A stretch of DNA of 64,000 bases, taken from assembly GCA_964401835.1 (NCBI GenBank), contig CAYNZP010000012.1:1-64000 (forward strand). The letters run 5' to 3'. The number at the start of each line of letters is the position of its first letter. Within the stretch, counting starts at the first letter, position 1. This DNA is from CAYNZP01 sp964401835. GTDB taxonomy: Bacteria; Planctomycetota; Phycisphaerae; SM23-33. The translations under genes and the position numbers were made by a program. Positions 54,409-63,728 of this stretch are shown here, piece after piece. The notes under the pieces are model-generated. The model worked only from the letters and a program-made list of their open reading frames with translations. It did not search any database and had not been told where the DNA came from.

Positions 54409-55398
54409 ATGGTGCAGAAAAAATACAAGATTGTCTTTATCGTGGTTTTGGGCGGCTTTGTTTTGGGCGTGCTGAGCTGGGTTTACAGTAAAAGAGTAGA
54501 CTATCAACTTATCGAAACCCGCAGCGGCTGGATAAAGAGCCAGGCAAATCCTGTGCTTGGAGGAAACCTGGGAACCTGCTTTGACGTTTCGACCTTGAAG
54601 GAAAACGGCAGGTACCGAATGTGGTTTTCGTGGAGGCCCCAAAGAAGCATAGCACTTGTCGAAAGCGAAGACGGCGTTAATTGGAGTGAACCCAAAATCG
54701 CTCTCGCACCAAACGAATCAAGCGGGTGGGAAGACGAGGTCAACCGCCCCGTCGTCATCAAACGCCCCGATGGCTATCACATGTGGTACACCGGCCAGAC
54801 GCTTCAAAATTCGTGGATTGGATATGCCAAAAGCTCCGACGGTGTCAACTGGGAAAGGGTAAGCACCAAACCGGTATTGAAGCCTGAGGTTGCGTGGGAA
54901 AAAGTGGCCATGATGTGTCCGCATGTCCTTTGGGATGAGAAAAATCGGATTTATCGAATATGGTACTCAGCGGGAGAACAATTCGAACCGGACGCAATCG
55001 GTTATGCGACAAGCAAAGACGGAATCAACTGGCAGAAATGGCCGGAAAATCCAATCTTCACGCCAGCTGCCCAAAACCGATGGGAAAATGCCAAAGTCAC
55101 AGGCAGCTGTGTAGTTCCAGATGGAGACTGGTTCATTATGTTCTATATCGGGTTCAAAAATTCGTGGCACGCCCAGATCGGCCTGGCACGTTCGAAAGAC
55201 GGCGTAACAGATTGGCAGCGTCATCGAAATAACCCGATCATCTCACCGGGCAGGACCTGGGACAAAAGCGCGGTGTATAAACCTTTCGCAATATATGAAA
55301 ACGATCGCTGGCTTCTCTGGTACAACGGCCGGGCCGGCGGATTTGAGCAGATAGGAATGGCAAGTCATACCGGGAAAGACCTTGGTTTTAAAAATTAG
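54409..55398 (+). CDS. Membrane-anchored five-bladed beta-propeller, glycoside-hydrolase-like
   Basis: The 329-residue protein has an N-terminal membrane anchor (about 7-27). A beta-propeller of the GH32/43/62/68/117/130 superfamily type follows. Five related blades each carry the phrase YGYxSxDGxxW or similar: ESEDGVNWSEP, YAKSSDGVNWERV, YATSKDGINWQKWPENP and ARSKDGVTDWQRHRNNP. Between blades, M-W-Y-T-G and W-Y-S-A-G keep the fold. The catalytic acidic residues of GH43 cannot be assigned securely. It is probably periplasmic. It is 15 bases after the FAD gene and overlaps the next gene by 17 bases. Confidence 0.75.
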   Translation: MVQKKYKIVFIVVLGGFVLGVLSWVYSKRVDYQLIETRSGWIKSQANPVLGGNLGTCFDVSTLKENGRYRMWFSWRPQRSIALVESEDGVNWSEPKIALAPNESSGWEDEVNRPVVIKRPDGYHMWYTGQTLQNSWIGYAKSSDGVNWERVSTKPVLKPEVAWEKVAMMCPHVLWDEKNRIYRIWYSAGEQFEPDAIGYATSKDGINWQKWPENPIFTPAAQNRWENAKVTGSCVVPDGDWFIMFYIGFKNSWHAQIGLARSKDGVTDWQRHRNNPIISPGRTWDKSAVYKPFAIYENDRWLLWYNGRAGGFEQIGMASHTGKDLGFKN

Positions 55399-57076
55399 TG
55401 AGCTCATTAACTTGCAACAAAAAGACAAAAACAAAAGAAACACTCGCATAAAAGCGACTATCGCCTTGCTGATTTTTTTGGCAGCTGCGGGGTTTTCAGT
55501 AAGATACTGCCCGGCTTTTAAAGGGGTAGAAAGAGACAGCGGAGTGTTCCTCTATAGTGCCTCGCAGCTGCTAGAGGGAAAACTGCCCTACAAGGACTTC
55601 TGGGACCACAAGCCCCCTCTAATTTACATATTCAATGCAATCGGCCTTTCACTGGGCATGGGTGTATGGGGAGTCTGGCTGCTGGAGACGCTACTGTTCG
55701 CTGTCGCTTGCGTTGTCCTGTACATGGCAGTTGCCAGAAGCCTCGGAATCGTACCTGCTGTCGTATGTTCTGCAAGCATAATCCTGCTCAGTAGAAAGTG
55801 GGAACTGTTTTTGGGAGGCAATTTTACCGAGGGCTATTGCATGGCCTTTGCAATGTTGATACTTGCAGGGCTTGCGTCTAAAAAACAGGCAGACTGGAAG
55901 TGGCTGCTTATGGGGGTCGCAGCGGGGACTATCTTCTTCACAAAGCAAAGCTGCATCGGCATACCAGCCGCTGTCGGAATTGTAGCTACCCTCAATGCCA
56001 TTGCTCGCGGGAAATGGCAATACTGGCGATATTTACTGAGTTATTGTGTCGGAGGAATTCTACTTGTCATCGTGATAATAGCAGCCTTGGCCGCAACGGG
56101 AATTCTGGCGGAATTCTGGGATGCGAATATCACGTTTAATCGGATTTACCTCCAATCAAGGGTCGCCAATCTGAACCTGATGACGCAAATTTATGATTCA
56201 ATATACGAATTCGAGGCCATCGGATTTGTCGGAATTCTTGGCTTTAGTTTTCTGGCATGCGTGTTGAGCTTGCTTGCAAATAGATTCCTCAGTGACAATT
56301 CAATTCAGAAGACCTTAATTTGGGCAGTACTAATCTCCCTGCCGATTGAATGCTGGTTTATCGCGGTTCCCTACCGTTTTTACGGCCATTACTTTTTGAC
56401 GCTCTGCCCTTTGATTGGATTGGCGATGGCGTTTTGGGCACGGCTAAGTCTGGATTGGATAAGAAGATTTGAAGGAGAAGAAAAACCGGTGCTTATAACA
56501 AGTGCTATCAGTTTCCTGGTAATAATCGTTCCTTTTCTGTCTTATTCAGGCCCACTGACCTTCCAGAGACAAATTAAACATGCCTTGCAACCTTTGCAGT
56601 GGAATCAAAGCGTCCACGACAATTCTGAAATCCTGGTTTATTTACAAAACAAAGGTGGCGAGGCCAAGCTGATGGTCTGGGGGGCCGAAACCACACTGAA
56701 CTATCGCTCCGGGCGGGTATCCCCTACCCGTTACAGTTATATGTATCCCCTCACAGCCGAAAAATACGATCAGGAGTCCAGGTTCAAAGAGCTGCTGACC
56801 AGCCTGAACCATCATCCCCAGGCCTTGATAATCGACACTCTGACAGATTCGCCAAATCGCCTCGGACCGCCACCAGCGGGTTTGCCAAGAAGTGTGGGTG
56901 TCGATAAGGCCATCGCCTGGGTAAAAATCCCTGAAGAGCTTATAGACCAACTCCGCGACTACATCGCATTGAATTATGAAATTGACAGGACTTTCAATAA
57001 TGGCTGGATAGCATACACACCGAAAACACGAGAATTCTTAACGAAAAAAGACAATGACAGCAGCAAACAACAATAA
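55382..57076 (+). CDS. GT39-type lipid-linked-sugar glycosyltransferase
   Basis: The 564-residue membrane protein has about ten to twelve spans. Its first periplasmic loop carries the family motif R-D-S-G-V-F-L-Y-S-A-S-Q-L-L-E-G-K-L-P-Y-K-D-F-W-D-H-K-P-P, whose acidic residues act in PMT/ArnT-type enzymes that use polyprenyl-phosphate sugars. It starts 17 bases inside the propeller gene and overlaps the GT4 gene by 23 bases, so all three are coupled. The acceptor is unknown. A C-terminal soluble domain follows (about 430-564). Confidence 0.85.
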   Translation: MVLKISELINLQQKDKNKRNTRIKATIALLIFLAAAGFSVRYCPAFKGVERDSGVFLYSASQLLEGKLPYKDFWDHKPPLIYIFNAIGLSLGMGVWGVWLLETLLFAVACVVLYMAVARSLGIVPAVVCSASIILLSRKWELFLGGNFTEGYCMAFAMLILAGLASKKQADWKWLLMGVAAGTIFFTKQSCIGIPAAVGIVATLNAIARGKWQYWRYLLSYCVGGILLVIVIIAALAATGILAEFWDANITFNRIYLQSRVANLNLMTQIYDSIYEFEAIGFVGILGFSFLACVLSLLANRFLSDNSIQKTLIWAVLISLPIECWFIAVPYRFYGHYFLTLCPLIGLAMAFWARLSLDWIRRFEGEEKPVLITSAISFLVIIVPFLSYSGPLTFQRQIKHALQPLQWNQSVHDNSEILVYLQNKGGEAKLMVWGAETTLNYRSGRVSPTRYSYMYPLTAEKYDQESRFKELLTSLNHHPQALIIDTLTDSPNRLGPPPAGLPRSVGVDKAIAWVKIPEELIDQLRDYIALNYEIDRTFNNGWIAYTPKTREFLTKKDNDSSKQQ

Positions 57077-58202
57077 GAAAACTTTTGCCTTTGTATCTAC
57101 CATGCAGGGTTCGTACTGGGGTGGCAGCGAACACTTGTGGTCCCAAACTGCTCTTCGGCTGCTCAGGAAAGGCCATAGAGTTTGTGCAAATGTTTTCTGG
57201 TGGCCCATGATACCGCAAGCCTTGTATGACCTGAAAAAATCGGGCTGTGAACTTATACGCCGTAGCGGCAAGGAATCTAATTTTCATCGATTGCTCTATC
57301 GAATTTGGCGAAAAATGTCATACAAGTTCGGTAGAACGGATTACTCATGGCTAGACGATATCAGGCCCGACCTTCTGGTTATAAATCAGGGCGGAAATTG
57401 CGATGGCCTTGAATGGATGACGATGGCCAATAGAAAGGGCATTAAATACGCTGTAGTCGCACACAATGTTACACCGAATTGGCCGTCAGAGATAAAGTCT
57501 ATGAAGCTTTCCGAGGCCTACGGAGGCGCAGAAACTGCATTTTTCGTATCGGAAGCAAACCTTGAACAGTCAAGGCTTCAATTTGTTTCAGATCTGAATA
57601 ATGCAAGATTAGTGCGTAACCCTTTCCAGGTGCGTTACAACGCATCGCTAGCCTGGCCTCAGAAAAACCCGCATTATAAACTCGCATTTCTTGGCCGACT
57701 GGATATCGGCATTAAAGGGCTGGATATTCTTATTGAAGTTCTCGCAAGAGAAAATTGGAGGCATAGAAACCTTATCGTAAACATCTTCGGTGCCGGCAAG
57801 GACGAAGCGGTACTCCATGATCTTGTTAAGCAGTTGAAACTGACAAGTGTCCGGTTCAAGGGGGAGGCAACGGATATCGAAAGTGTTTGGGCAACGAATC
57901 ATGCCCTGATTTTACCGTCCTATCGCGAAGGCCTGCCTATTGTAATCGTCGAGGCTATGCTTTGCGGACGAACCTGCATCGCGACAAACGTCGGTGGTTC
58001 TGCTGAGATTATCGAAAACAATAAGGACGGCTTTGTAGCGGCTGGGCCTTCGGCTTTGTGTCTCGACGAAGCCATGGAACGGGCCTGGCAGCGGCGTGCG
58101 GAATGGAAAAAAATCGGCCAGCTTGCCGCCCAGAACATTCGCAAAATCGTCCCGGCCGACCCTGCAGGGATATTCGCGCAGGAATTGATGGCCCTCACAT
58201 AG
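57054..58202 (+). CDS. Glycosyltransferase family 4
   Basis: The 382-residue protein has two Rossmann domains. The N-terminal domain begins FAFVSTMQGSYWGGSEHLW, the donor/acceptor entry. The C-terminal domain has the GT4 features LAFLGRLDIGIKGLDIL, then S-Y-R-E-G-L-P-I-V-I-V-E-A-M-L-C-G-R and V-G-G-S-A-E-I-I. The E-x-x-x-x-x-x-E is present as E-G-L-P-I-V-I-V-E. It is the last gene of the plus-strand run, and it meets the flippase-like gene head-on with an 8-base overlap at the stops. Confidence 0.9.
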   Translation: MTAANNNKKTFAFVSTMQGSYWGGSEHLWSQTALRLLRKGHRVCANVFWWPMIPQALYDLKKSGCELIRRSGKESNFHRLLYRIWRKMSYKFGRTDYSWLDDIRPDLLVINQGGNCDGLEWMTMANRKGIKYAVVAHNVTPNWPSEIKSMKLSEAYGGAETAFFVSEANLEQSRLQFVSDLNNARLVRNPFQVRYNASLAWPQKNPHYKLAFLGRLDIGIKGLDILIEVLARENWRHRNLIVNIFGAGKDEAVLHDLVKQLKLTSVRFKGEATDIESVWATNHALILPSYREGLPIVIVEAMLCGRTCIATNVGGSAEIIENNKDGFVAAGPSALCLDEAMERAWQRRAEWKKIGQLAAQNIRKIVPADPAGIFAQELMALT

Positions 58203-59223
58203 AAACCCCGCCCGCGGCTAGGGTTAATCTCCGCTCGCTTTGCCTGCGAAAACGCACGCTCACAAGAGCAATGCTCCCTCCTGTTGCAAAAGCTATATAT
58301 TGAATCAACCTGCCCAATAAGCCAATCGCCGCCCCATTGGGCGATCCTGCCGCCTGGAACAAAAATGAAAATGCCCCCTCGGTTACTCCTATCCCTCCGG
58401 GAGTTAGAGGCACGACGTTAAGCACCATGGCAAGCGGGTTGATAATGAAATGAACAAAAGCTGAAACGCTGTCTCTCAAAAGTATCCCGGCAACGACAAA
58501 GGTTACGATTACCAACGCGTGATTTACAAGGGACAGCCCAACAGCTATCGCAAGGAGTCTGGGGTTTTTCAAATACTCGCGGAACGCGGCTAAAAGGTTC
58601 TTCAACTTAATTGGAATTCGTGAATTAAAAACCCTCAGCAAAGGTAACTTTCCCAGGCCCGGAAAGCTCATTAGTGCCAGCAAACATGTCAGGGAAACAA
58701 CAATGGCTGGTGCAACAAAAACAAGCGCACCTATTTGAGAGACAAAACCGCCCACAAAAGCTACAACCATTGCGATTGTGCCCAGCAGGAAAAGAGAGTA
58801 AAGACCGAGAATGCGGTCTATCATTACAGCTGCGACTGCCCGGCTTTTACCCTGAGTCGCATCGCCGAAAAGATACAACGCCTTGACCACATCACCGCTG
58901 ACCAGACCCGGCAGAACCGAGCCGAAAAAAGCACCGATAATGGTCAGGCCCAGCACCCGTGAATAAGAAACTTTAATATCCTGGAAATCAAGTAGCAACT
59001 GAAGACGCATAGCCAGAAGAAGCTGGCCCAAAAACACGCAGACTATCCCCGACAAAACAAGACCAACTGTATTAATATCAAAGACTATCCTCGCAAGTGA
59101 ATTGATTTCCAGACGATCGCTGCGAAACAGCCAGTAGATTAACCCGCCAGCGATTAATACCTTGGCAAGAAACGCCAAACATTTCATGAAGGTTTGTGGT
59201 TCTTTTGTGGCAATTGAGTTCAT
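58195..59223 (-). CDS. Lysylphosphatidylglycerol synthase-type membrane protein (flippase-like)
   Basis: The 342-residue protein has about eight to nine spans and the UPF0104/LPG_synthase_TM signature. The family phrase is IGAFFGSVLPGLVSGDVVKA, then V-A-A-V-M-I-D-R-I-L-G-L-Y, and V-P-L-T-P-G-G-I-G-V-T-E-G-A-F toward the C-terminus. In this family the TM part alone flips or assists lipid-linked products. It is coupled to the GT2 gene upstream by an ATGA overlap, suggesting export or flipping of the glycan made by that enzyme. Confidence 0.88.
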   Translation of the reverse strand: MNSIATKEPQTFMKCLAFLAKVLIAGGLIYWLFRSDRLEINSLARIVFDINTVGLVLSGIVCVFLGQLLLAMRLQLLLDFQDIKVSYSRVLGLTIIGAFFGSVLPGLVSGDVVKALYLFGDATQGKSRAVAAVMIDRILGLYSLFLLGTIAMVVAFVGGFVSQIGALVFVAPAIVVSLTCLLALMSFPGLGKLPLLRVFNSRIPIKLKNLLAAFREYLKNPRLLAIAVGLSLVNHALVIVTFVVAGILLRDSVSAFVHFIINPLAMVLNVVPLTPGGIGVTEGAFSFLFQAAGSPNGAAIGLLGRLIQYIAFATGGSIALVSVRFRRQSERRLTLAAGGVSM

Positions 59224-59990
59224 GCAGCCCCACCTGAAGCAGCTTGCGTAACAGATTCACCTTCGCCAATTTCCAAAACGGGCCGGCACCAGAGAGTCTG
59301 CCAAAAGCTGCGAAACGCCGATTTCCAAAGCTTCCACTTCACGATTGAAACAGAGCCGGTCCGCCGTTGAAGGTGCGGCACGGGATGGTTGTATATTCTC
59401 ACCCCTGCCCGAGCCAATGTTCCGGAGATAATCACATTGGGAGCGAAGGTGTCGGCAGGAATCTGCCTTACAATCGGCTGGAGAAGATTGGACCGAATCA
59501 GCCTGTAGGGCGTGTTGACGTCCACCACTCCGCGTCCGAAAAGAAGTTTTACCACCAGACGTGAACAAACGCTTATTATCCGTCGGCCGATATTTTGAAC
59601 CCGCCCAAAGCGATATCCAAAGAGTGCATCAAATTCTTGCCTCTTAGTCCATAACGACGCAAAATATTCGCTCGGCATCTCGTCGTCGCTATCACATTGG
59701 AAAAGCCAGTCTGCGGTACCTGCCGCCTTATGGTATCCCGCCAATATCGTCGGGCCATGGCCGCTGTTGGGTTTATTGATAACTTTAACCATAGAATCCC
59801 CGTTAAATGCCCTCAAAACCTCGGCTGTTTTATCCGTAGAGCCGTCATTGAGGGCAAATATCTGGAAATTGATATCAAGGCTCGATAGTGCGCCCTGCCA
59901 TGATTTGACTACGTCAACGATACACTCCTGCTCGTTGAATACCGGCATAACCAAGGCTAAATCTAATTGCTTCCGGGAAGTGATTTCCAT
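59220..59990 (-). CDS. Glycosyltransferase family 2
   Basis: The 256-residue protein has the GT-A fold: LDLALVMPVFNEQECIVDVV at the N-terminus, the D-G-S-T-D-K-T donor loop, and the metal-binding D-S-D-D-E-M (D-x-D type). R-T-G-S-V-S-I-V lies in the acceptor region. The short C-terminal tail has no membrane anchor. A GGAG lies eight bases before the ATG. It is the first gene of the GT2-flippase pair. The sugar and lipid acceptors are unknown; dolichol-phosphate-type or undecaprenyl-phosphate mannosyl/glucosyltransferases look alike. Confidence 0.88.
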   Translation of the reverse strand: MEITSRKQLDLALVMPVFNEQECIVDVVKSWQGALSSLDINFQIFALNDGSTDKTAEVLRAFNGDSMVKVINKPNSGHGPTILAGYHKAAGTADWLFQCDSDDEMPSEYFASLWTKRQEFDALFGYRFGRVQNIGRRIISVCSRLVVKLLFGRGVVDVNTPYRLIRSNLLQPIVRQIPADTFAPNVIISGTLARAGVRIYNHPVPHLQRRTGSVSIVKWKLWKSAFRSFWQTLWCRPVLEIGEGESVTQAASGGAA

Positions 59991-60107
59991 TTTTTATTCT
60001 CCGGCTTATGGCGAAAAGTGTGCGGTAAAGCGCCAGTATTATATTGTCGCTAAGTGAGTAATCTCAAAATGGATAAAAAAAATGGGTGGTTTTATTCGGC
60101 AAGGCTT

Positions 60108-60686
60108 TTATGCGGTTTTTTTCCGTTCAATGGGCTGGATCAGCCACCTAATACCGGAAGGTCTATCTTTTTCATCACGTATTAAGGCGACTGTCAAAGA
60201 GGTTTGGATAGGCTCTGTTTGATTCGGCCCTTTAAAAGCAATTTTCCAGTTTACGATCTTGGCCACGTCTCCAATTTGAGACAGTCTGGCTTCAAAGTCT
60301 TTTCTCTGCTTGTTAACGATCAAAGAAATAAGCGGCTTTCCCAAAAGAAATTCACGGTTCACCTGGAACATCGAACAGGCTGCCTCGTTGGCCTCCCGTA
60401 TATTGTATGACATATCCGTAACCAAGTGGCCGCCGGGTGAGAGGTCGAAAAGTTCCGTATATCGACGTCGCTGCTCATCCCCCATCTTTCTGGCGACCAT
60501 TAGTTCATCGCTTTGAATCCTCAGTTCCTCCTCCACAACCCGCAATTCATCAAGAACACGTTGAAGATCGCCCAGAATATGCTCGATTAGTTCATCTGAA
60601 CCGTTCTTCTCACAATCAGCAGACTCTCGCAACTCCGTGAGACGTTTCTGGAGGTCTTCAAATCGATTGAAAACGCTGTCGTTCAA
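60108..60686 (-). CDS. PAS-domain protein without output domain
   Basis: The start seems to be TTG 60684..60686 after a G-rich ribosome site. The 192-residue protein starts with a coiled coil (about 1-70, rich in E, L and R) followed by a single PAS domain (about 75-185) with YTELFDLSPGGHLVTD and N-E-A-A-C-S-M-F-Q-V. The last residues are R-W-L-I-Q-P-I-E-R-K-K-T-A. No kinase, GGDEF or HTH part follows, so it must act through partners; a modulator of a sensor kinase or cyclase is possible. Confidence 0.8.
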   Translation of the reverse strand: MNDSVFNRFEDLQKRLTELRESADCEKNGSDELIEHILGDLQRVLDELRVVEEELRIQSDELMVARKMGDEQRRRYTELFDLSPGGHLVTDMSYNIREANEAACSMFQVNREFLLGKPLISLIVNKQRKDFEARLSQIGDVAKIVNWKIAFKGPNQTEPIQTSLTVALIRDEKDRPSGIRWLIQPIERKKTA

Positions 60687-60975
60687 TGATTTGCCCCCCG
60701 GTAAAGAGTACTTTCAAGGCCAAGAGAGCAGGCATCGATGTTGGATAAGCTTAGGGAGGAAATGGAAAAGCCCCGATAGGGATTGGCACCTGCCTGATCG
60801 GCCGATGTGTAACCGGACAATAAAACTTCTTTTTTCATCATCCGCCCCAACCGGCGATTCCTGTTTAAATAACTCGCTGGCGTGGACGGGCGAAATCCGC
60901 CCGGTCAGGAAATTGAACGGACTAAAATCCTTGACCCCGGCCGCCAAATCTAAATTTTACAACTAGACGGGCAAG

Positions 60976-61941
60976 TCATGCGCTCGCCGCTGTCCTTGCT
61001 GGATAAGGCATATTTTTTTCCATGACGACTTTGATCTTACCCAAGGCTACTATCTGTATCTGACGAACTCGCTCATCCGTCAGGCCGACCATTTTAGCTA
61101 CCTCGGCCAATGTTCGGAGCTTTCCGCCTTTTTTCAGCGCAAATCTTTCATTCACGATAATCTGCTCGACCTTGTTAAGCCTTGCCTGGTTTTCCTTGAT
61201 TATTTCTCTTAAGGTTTCCAGGCTTTCACGCCAGCGCTTTTCGTGGCGCTGCTCCTCGAAGCGGTAGTCGAGATCCGGGCTTAATGTTATCGGGAGGCGA
61301 TTGCTCTTACGTTGGAGTCGCATGGCAATATGCCCAAAGCTTTTCAGGATCGATCGGCACGCATAAGTTGAAAACTTCGCACCGCGCGAAACATCGAATT
61401 TTTCTACGCTGCGGAGCAAGGCCATGCTTCCTTCGCTGACCAAATCGGCAATTTCAACACCGATAACCCGGGTCCTTTTCGACATAGCGTATACCAAAGC
61501 GATATTGGCCCGAACAAGGTTTATCCGCATCCTCGCAGCCCTTGAATACCACTTCTCCATTTCAGTTGCCATCTTGAATGAAGTGCGCCTTTTATTTGTC
61601 GTCACCAAAAGATTCAATCTATACCTTGCATAGTTATATCGAAGGAAAAGTGTCACCTCCTGCTGTGGAGTAAGAAGGGTTTTTTTGGCAAGTTTCATTC
61701 CCTTTTCCGGATCCTTCGAAGGAGCCCATAGCGGAACATCTATTGGCTCTGCATCAGGGCCAAAAAGCTGATCCTCTGTCTCCGGCAAGGCAAAAGATTC
61801 GTGATTCATGTAATCTACTTCCTTGGGCATTTTTTCGAAAATTCTTTTTGCCAACTGGTATTTGGATTTTTGAGGAGTTTTTTTCCCAACCCCCTTCGAG
61901 CCCTTTTCAACCGCTTCCGGCATTGCAAGCAAGGTAGTCAT
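60976..61941 (-). CDS. Sigma-70 family factor with long divergent N-terminus
   Basis: The 321-residue protein has a lysine-rich, unusual N-terminus (about 1-95). Region 2 follows (RMRINLVRANIALVYAMSKR, then DLVSEGSMALLRSVEKFDVSRG and KFSTYACRSILKSFG). The usual A-W-W-I-R-Q is replaced by C-R-S-I-L-K-S, so -10 recognition may differ. Region 4 is L-A-E-V-A-K-M-V-G-L-T-D-E-R-V-R-Q-I-Q. This layout, in which the W-W pair is absent, is seen in Planctomycetes-type sigma factors. AAAGG precedes the start. Nothing tells what it controls. Confidence 0.85.
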   Translation of the reverse strand: MTTLLAMPEAVEKGSKGVGKKTPQKSKYQLAKRIFEKMPKEVDYMNHESFALPETEDQLFGPDAEPIDVPLWAPSKDPEKGMKLAKKTLLTPQQEVTLFLRYNYARYRLNLLVTTNKRRTSFKMATEMEKWYSRAARMRINLVRANIALVYAMSKRTRVIGVEIADLVSEGSMALLRSVEKFDVSRGAKFSTYACRSILKSFGHIAMRLQRKSNRLPITLSPDLDYRFEEQRHEKRWRESLETLREIIKENQARLNKVEQIIVNERFALKKGGKLRTLAEVAKMVGLTDERVRQIQIVALGKIKVVMEKNMPYPARTAASA

Positions 61942-62024
61942 CTTAGTAACCTTTCATTTGAAGCCATTAAATGAAATACAAAGTCCCTTGCACCACCCTA
62001 TCCAGTAACAAAAACAGCAGGCCT

Positions 62025-62327
62025 TTAGTCGGCCTGCGCCACTGAATTCACCCCGTACTCATTTACTGCAAAACTGCTGTTATCGGGATCTGTTCTCCAG
62101 TCACCGTCAACGACATACTTATATTCCAGCTTCCCCTTTACGATGACCCCGACATTCGACACATAACTTCCGTCCTTCTGCTTTCTCATGCGAGAAGGAA
62201 CCCAATTATTAAAATCCCCGGCCAGTTCCACTTTTTTGACTTCCATGTCCGGTTTATATGCAAACCGAATCGTTCCTTTTTTATTCCCCTTCGAATACAT
62301 TCCCAATCCCCGGCCTGTATTTGTCAT
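62025..62327 (-). CDS. Stand-alone CBM48/AMPK-type glycogen-binding domain protein
   Basis: A 100-residue (or 91, if it starts at 62300 after GGGGATTGGGA) protein consisting only of a carbohydrate-binding module. I-R-F-A-Y-K-P-D, then V-K-K-V-E-L-A-G-D-F-N-N-W-V-P-S (the conserved G-D-F-N-N-W), and Y-K-Y-V-V-D-G-D-W-R-T-D-P are the marks of the AMPK-beta/isoamylase N-terminal family. No catalytic domain is present. It might be a glycogen-sensing partner for an enzyme elsewhere. It lies between the sigma factor and the LuxR-type regulator, divided by non-coding DNA. Confidence 0.85.
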   Translation of the reverse strand: MTNTGRGLGMYSKGNKKGTIRFAYKPDMEVKKVELAGDFNNWVPSRMRKQKDGSYVSNVGVIVKGKLEYKYVVDGDWRTDPDNSSFAVNEYGVNSVAQAD

Positions 62328-62812
62328 TCAGTTTTAAGTTTCAATAAGACTTTTTTGATAATTACAGTTCACATGCAATACAGCAATTCTTCCCAAACCA
62401 TGGCTTCCTTGCAAGTTGCCCGCCTTGAGCGGATGCGTGTGGTTCCGGCAGGGTACTTCCTTTTGCAACAAACTACCGGACAACGCATGGCTATTCCGTC
62501 AGCCGAATTGTTTAGCCAAAATCCCCTGAATAAAAAATGCTTATTATGACGTGTTCAATTTTCCAAAAGCCGGATAAAAAATAAGTCCGGCTGGTATTAC
62601 CGCACTTTTTTTGCTCCACGATACATCCAACCGGAAACCCTGTAAGAAAACTGCTTCCGGTGCCTTTCGCACTAAAATTTATATGTCAAAACAAGTAATA
62701 CCCCAAGTGTACAGTTATCCGCTTTTAGCCTAAGCAATTCGTCCAAGGGGGCGTAAGAATAATACCTAGAAGATAAATCTTTATTCTGGCCGCTAGTTAG
62801 GCGGGAAATTTC
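62328..62812. other. Intergenic region upstream of the CBM48 gene
   Basis: About 480 bases. A plus-strand open frame (62355..62549, TTG start, 64 codons) has no ribosome site and is not called. A GCCGGA/TCCGGC hairpin lies near 62568-62591 without a T-tract of note. Confidence 0.4.
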
Positions 62813-63493
62813 CTAGGCGAGGTAGTCTCGCCACAGAAAAGCCTGGTGAAGCAGCTGGTCAGAATTAATCAAATTTAGTTTTTTCTTAATATGTTCCTTG
62901 TGAGATTCGATAGTTTTGACACTTATATCCAACTTTTGGGCTATCTCGCGTGTCGTAAAACCCTGTCCGATTAGTTCAAAAACATTCAATTCCCTATTGC
63001 TTAGCCGTTCCACCCCTAAAACTCCACTTGTTGTCTTTTCTCCAACCAGCCGGTCAAGAAAATGGGATTGGATTTTACCGCTGAGATATACATCCCCATC
63101 CAAAATCTGCCTGATTGCCAATATGACTTTCTCAATCGGATCATCTTTTAAGAAATAGCCACGTGCTCCCGCATGCATTGCACGATCAGCATAGAATGCT
63201 TCACCGGGCATCGCTAAAACCAGGACTGGTTTAGACGGGAACATCGAGGAAATTTTATCTATCAGACACAAGCCTGCAGAGCCGCTCGTGGAAATATCAA
63301 TGATAATAAGATCAGGATTGGATGAGCCGATACCTTCCAGGGCTCCGGGCGTGGCTTTGTCGTATCCGCATATGGATATATCCGGATTATTCTCAACCAG
63401 ATGTTCCAGGCCTCTCAGGATTAGCGGATCATCAGCTATAAGAAAGAGCTGGAACTGCCTTAAAGCTTTAGATGCAATAAGTGTTCCTGTCAT
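62813..63493 (-). CDS. NarL/LuxR-family response regulator
   Basis: The start is taken at ATG 63491..63493; a longer frame reaches 63529. The 226-residue product has a receiver domain (about 12-130) with the acidic pair A-D-D, the acceptor Asp in LIIIDISTSGSAG, and K-D-D in the switch region (usually K-x). The C-terminal HTH is RLSNRELNVFELIGQGFTTR, E-I-A-Q-K-L-D-I-S-V-K-T-I-E-S-H. No kinase is adjacent. It reads toward the CBM48 gene but is separated by about 480 bases. Confidence 0.92.
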   Translation of the reverse strand: MTGTLIASKALRQFQLFLIADDPLILRGLEHLVENNPDISICGYDKATPGALEGIGSSNPDLIIIDISTSGSAGLCLIDKISSMFPSKPVLVLAMPGEAFYADRAMHAGARGYFLKDDPIEKVILAIRQILDGDVYLSGKIQSHFLDRLVGEKTTSGVLGVERLSNRELNVFELIGQGFTTREIAQKLDISVKTIESHKEHIKKKLNLINSDQLLHQAFLWRDYLA

Positions 63494-63728
63494 TTTCCAC
63501 CCCCCGGCGGATTCATCCGGCAACTCCAAGGTAATTCAATTCTACTAACAAAGTCCTCGAAGTGTCTTCCTTACTATATGTTATATGCCCAAAAAGCCTA
63601 AAACCACACACCAACTTCAATATAAAAAAATTAAGTTTGCCTTTCTGGGGATATCTCAAAAAACGGTCATATTATCTTGATGATAGCACACATCCTATCG
63701 CTGGAAGTCTTAGGAGTCACTTAAGGTT
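63494..63728. other. Non-coding region left of the right-edge gene
   Basis: About 235 bases between the LuxR-type gene and a short upstream frame. A TAAGGT/ACCTTA hairpin begins near 63722, and a GCCGG/CCGGC hairpin lies just beyond. No promoter is clear. Confidence 0.35.

Noticed and set aside
60211..60220. Another GAGCCTATCC match (minus strand) near 60.2 kb
   Set aside because: It lies inside the PAS coding sequence (residues reading T-E-P-I-Q), so I treat it as chance rather than a sixth element copy.
60637..60966. A 109-codon plus-strand frame between the PAS and sigma genes
   Set aside because: It starts opposite the PAS coding region and shows no motif.
62355..62549. A 64-codon plus-strand frame divergent from the CBM48 gene
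   Set aside because: The TTG start has no ribosome site and no family is recognised.
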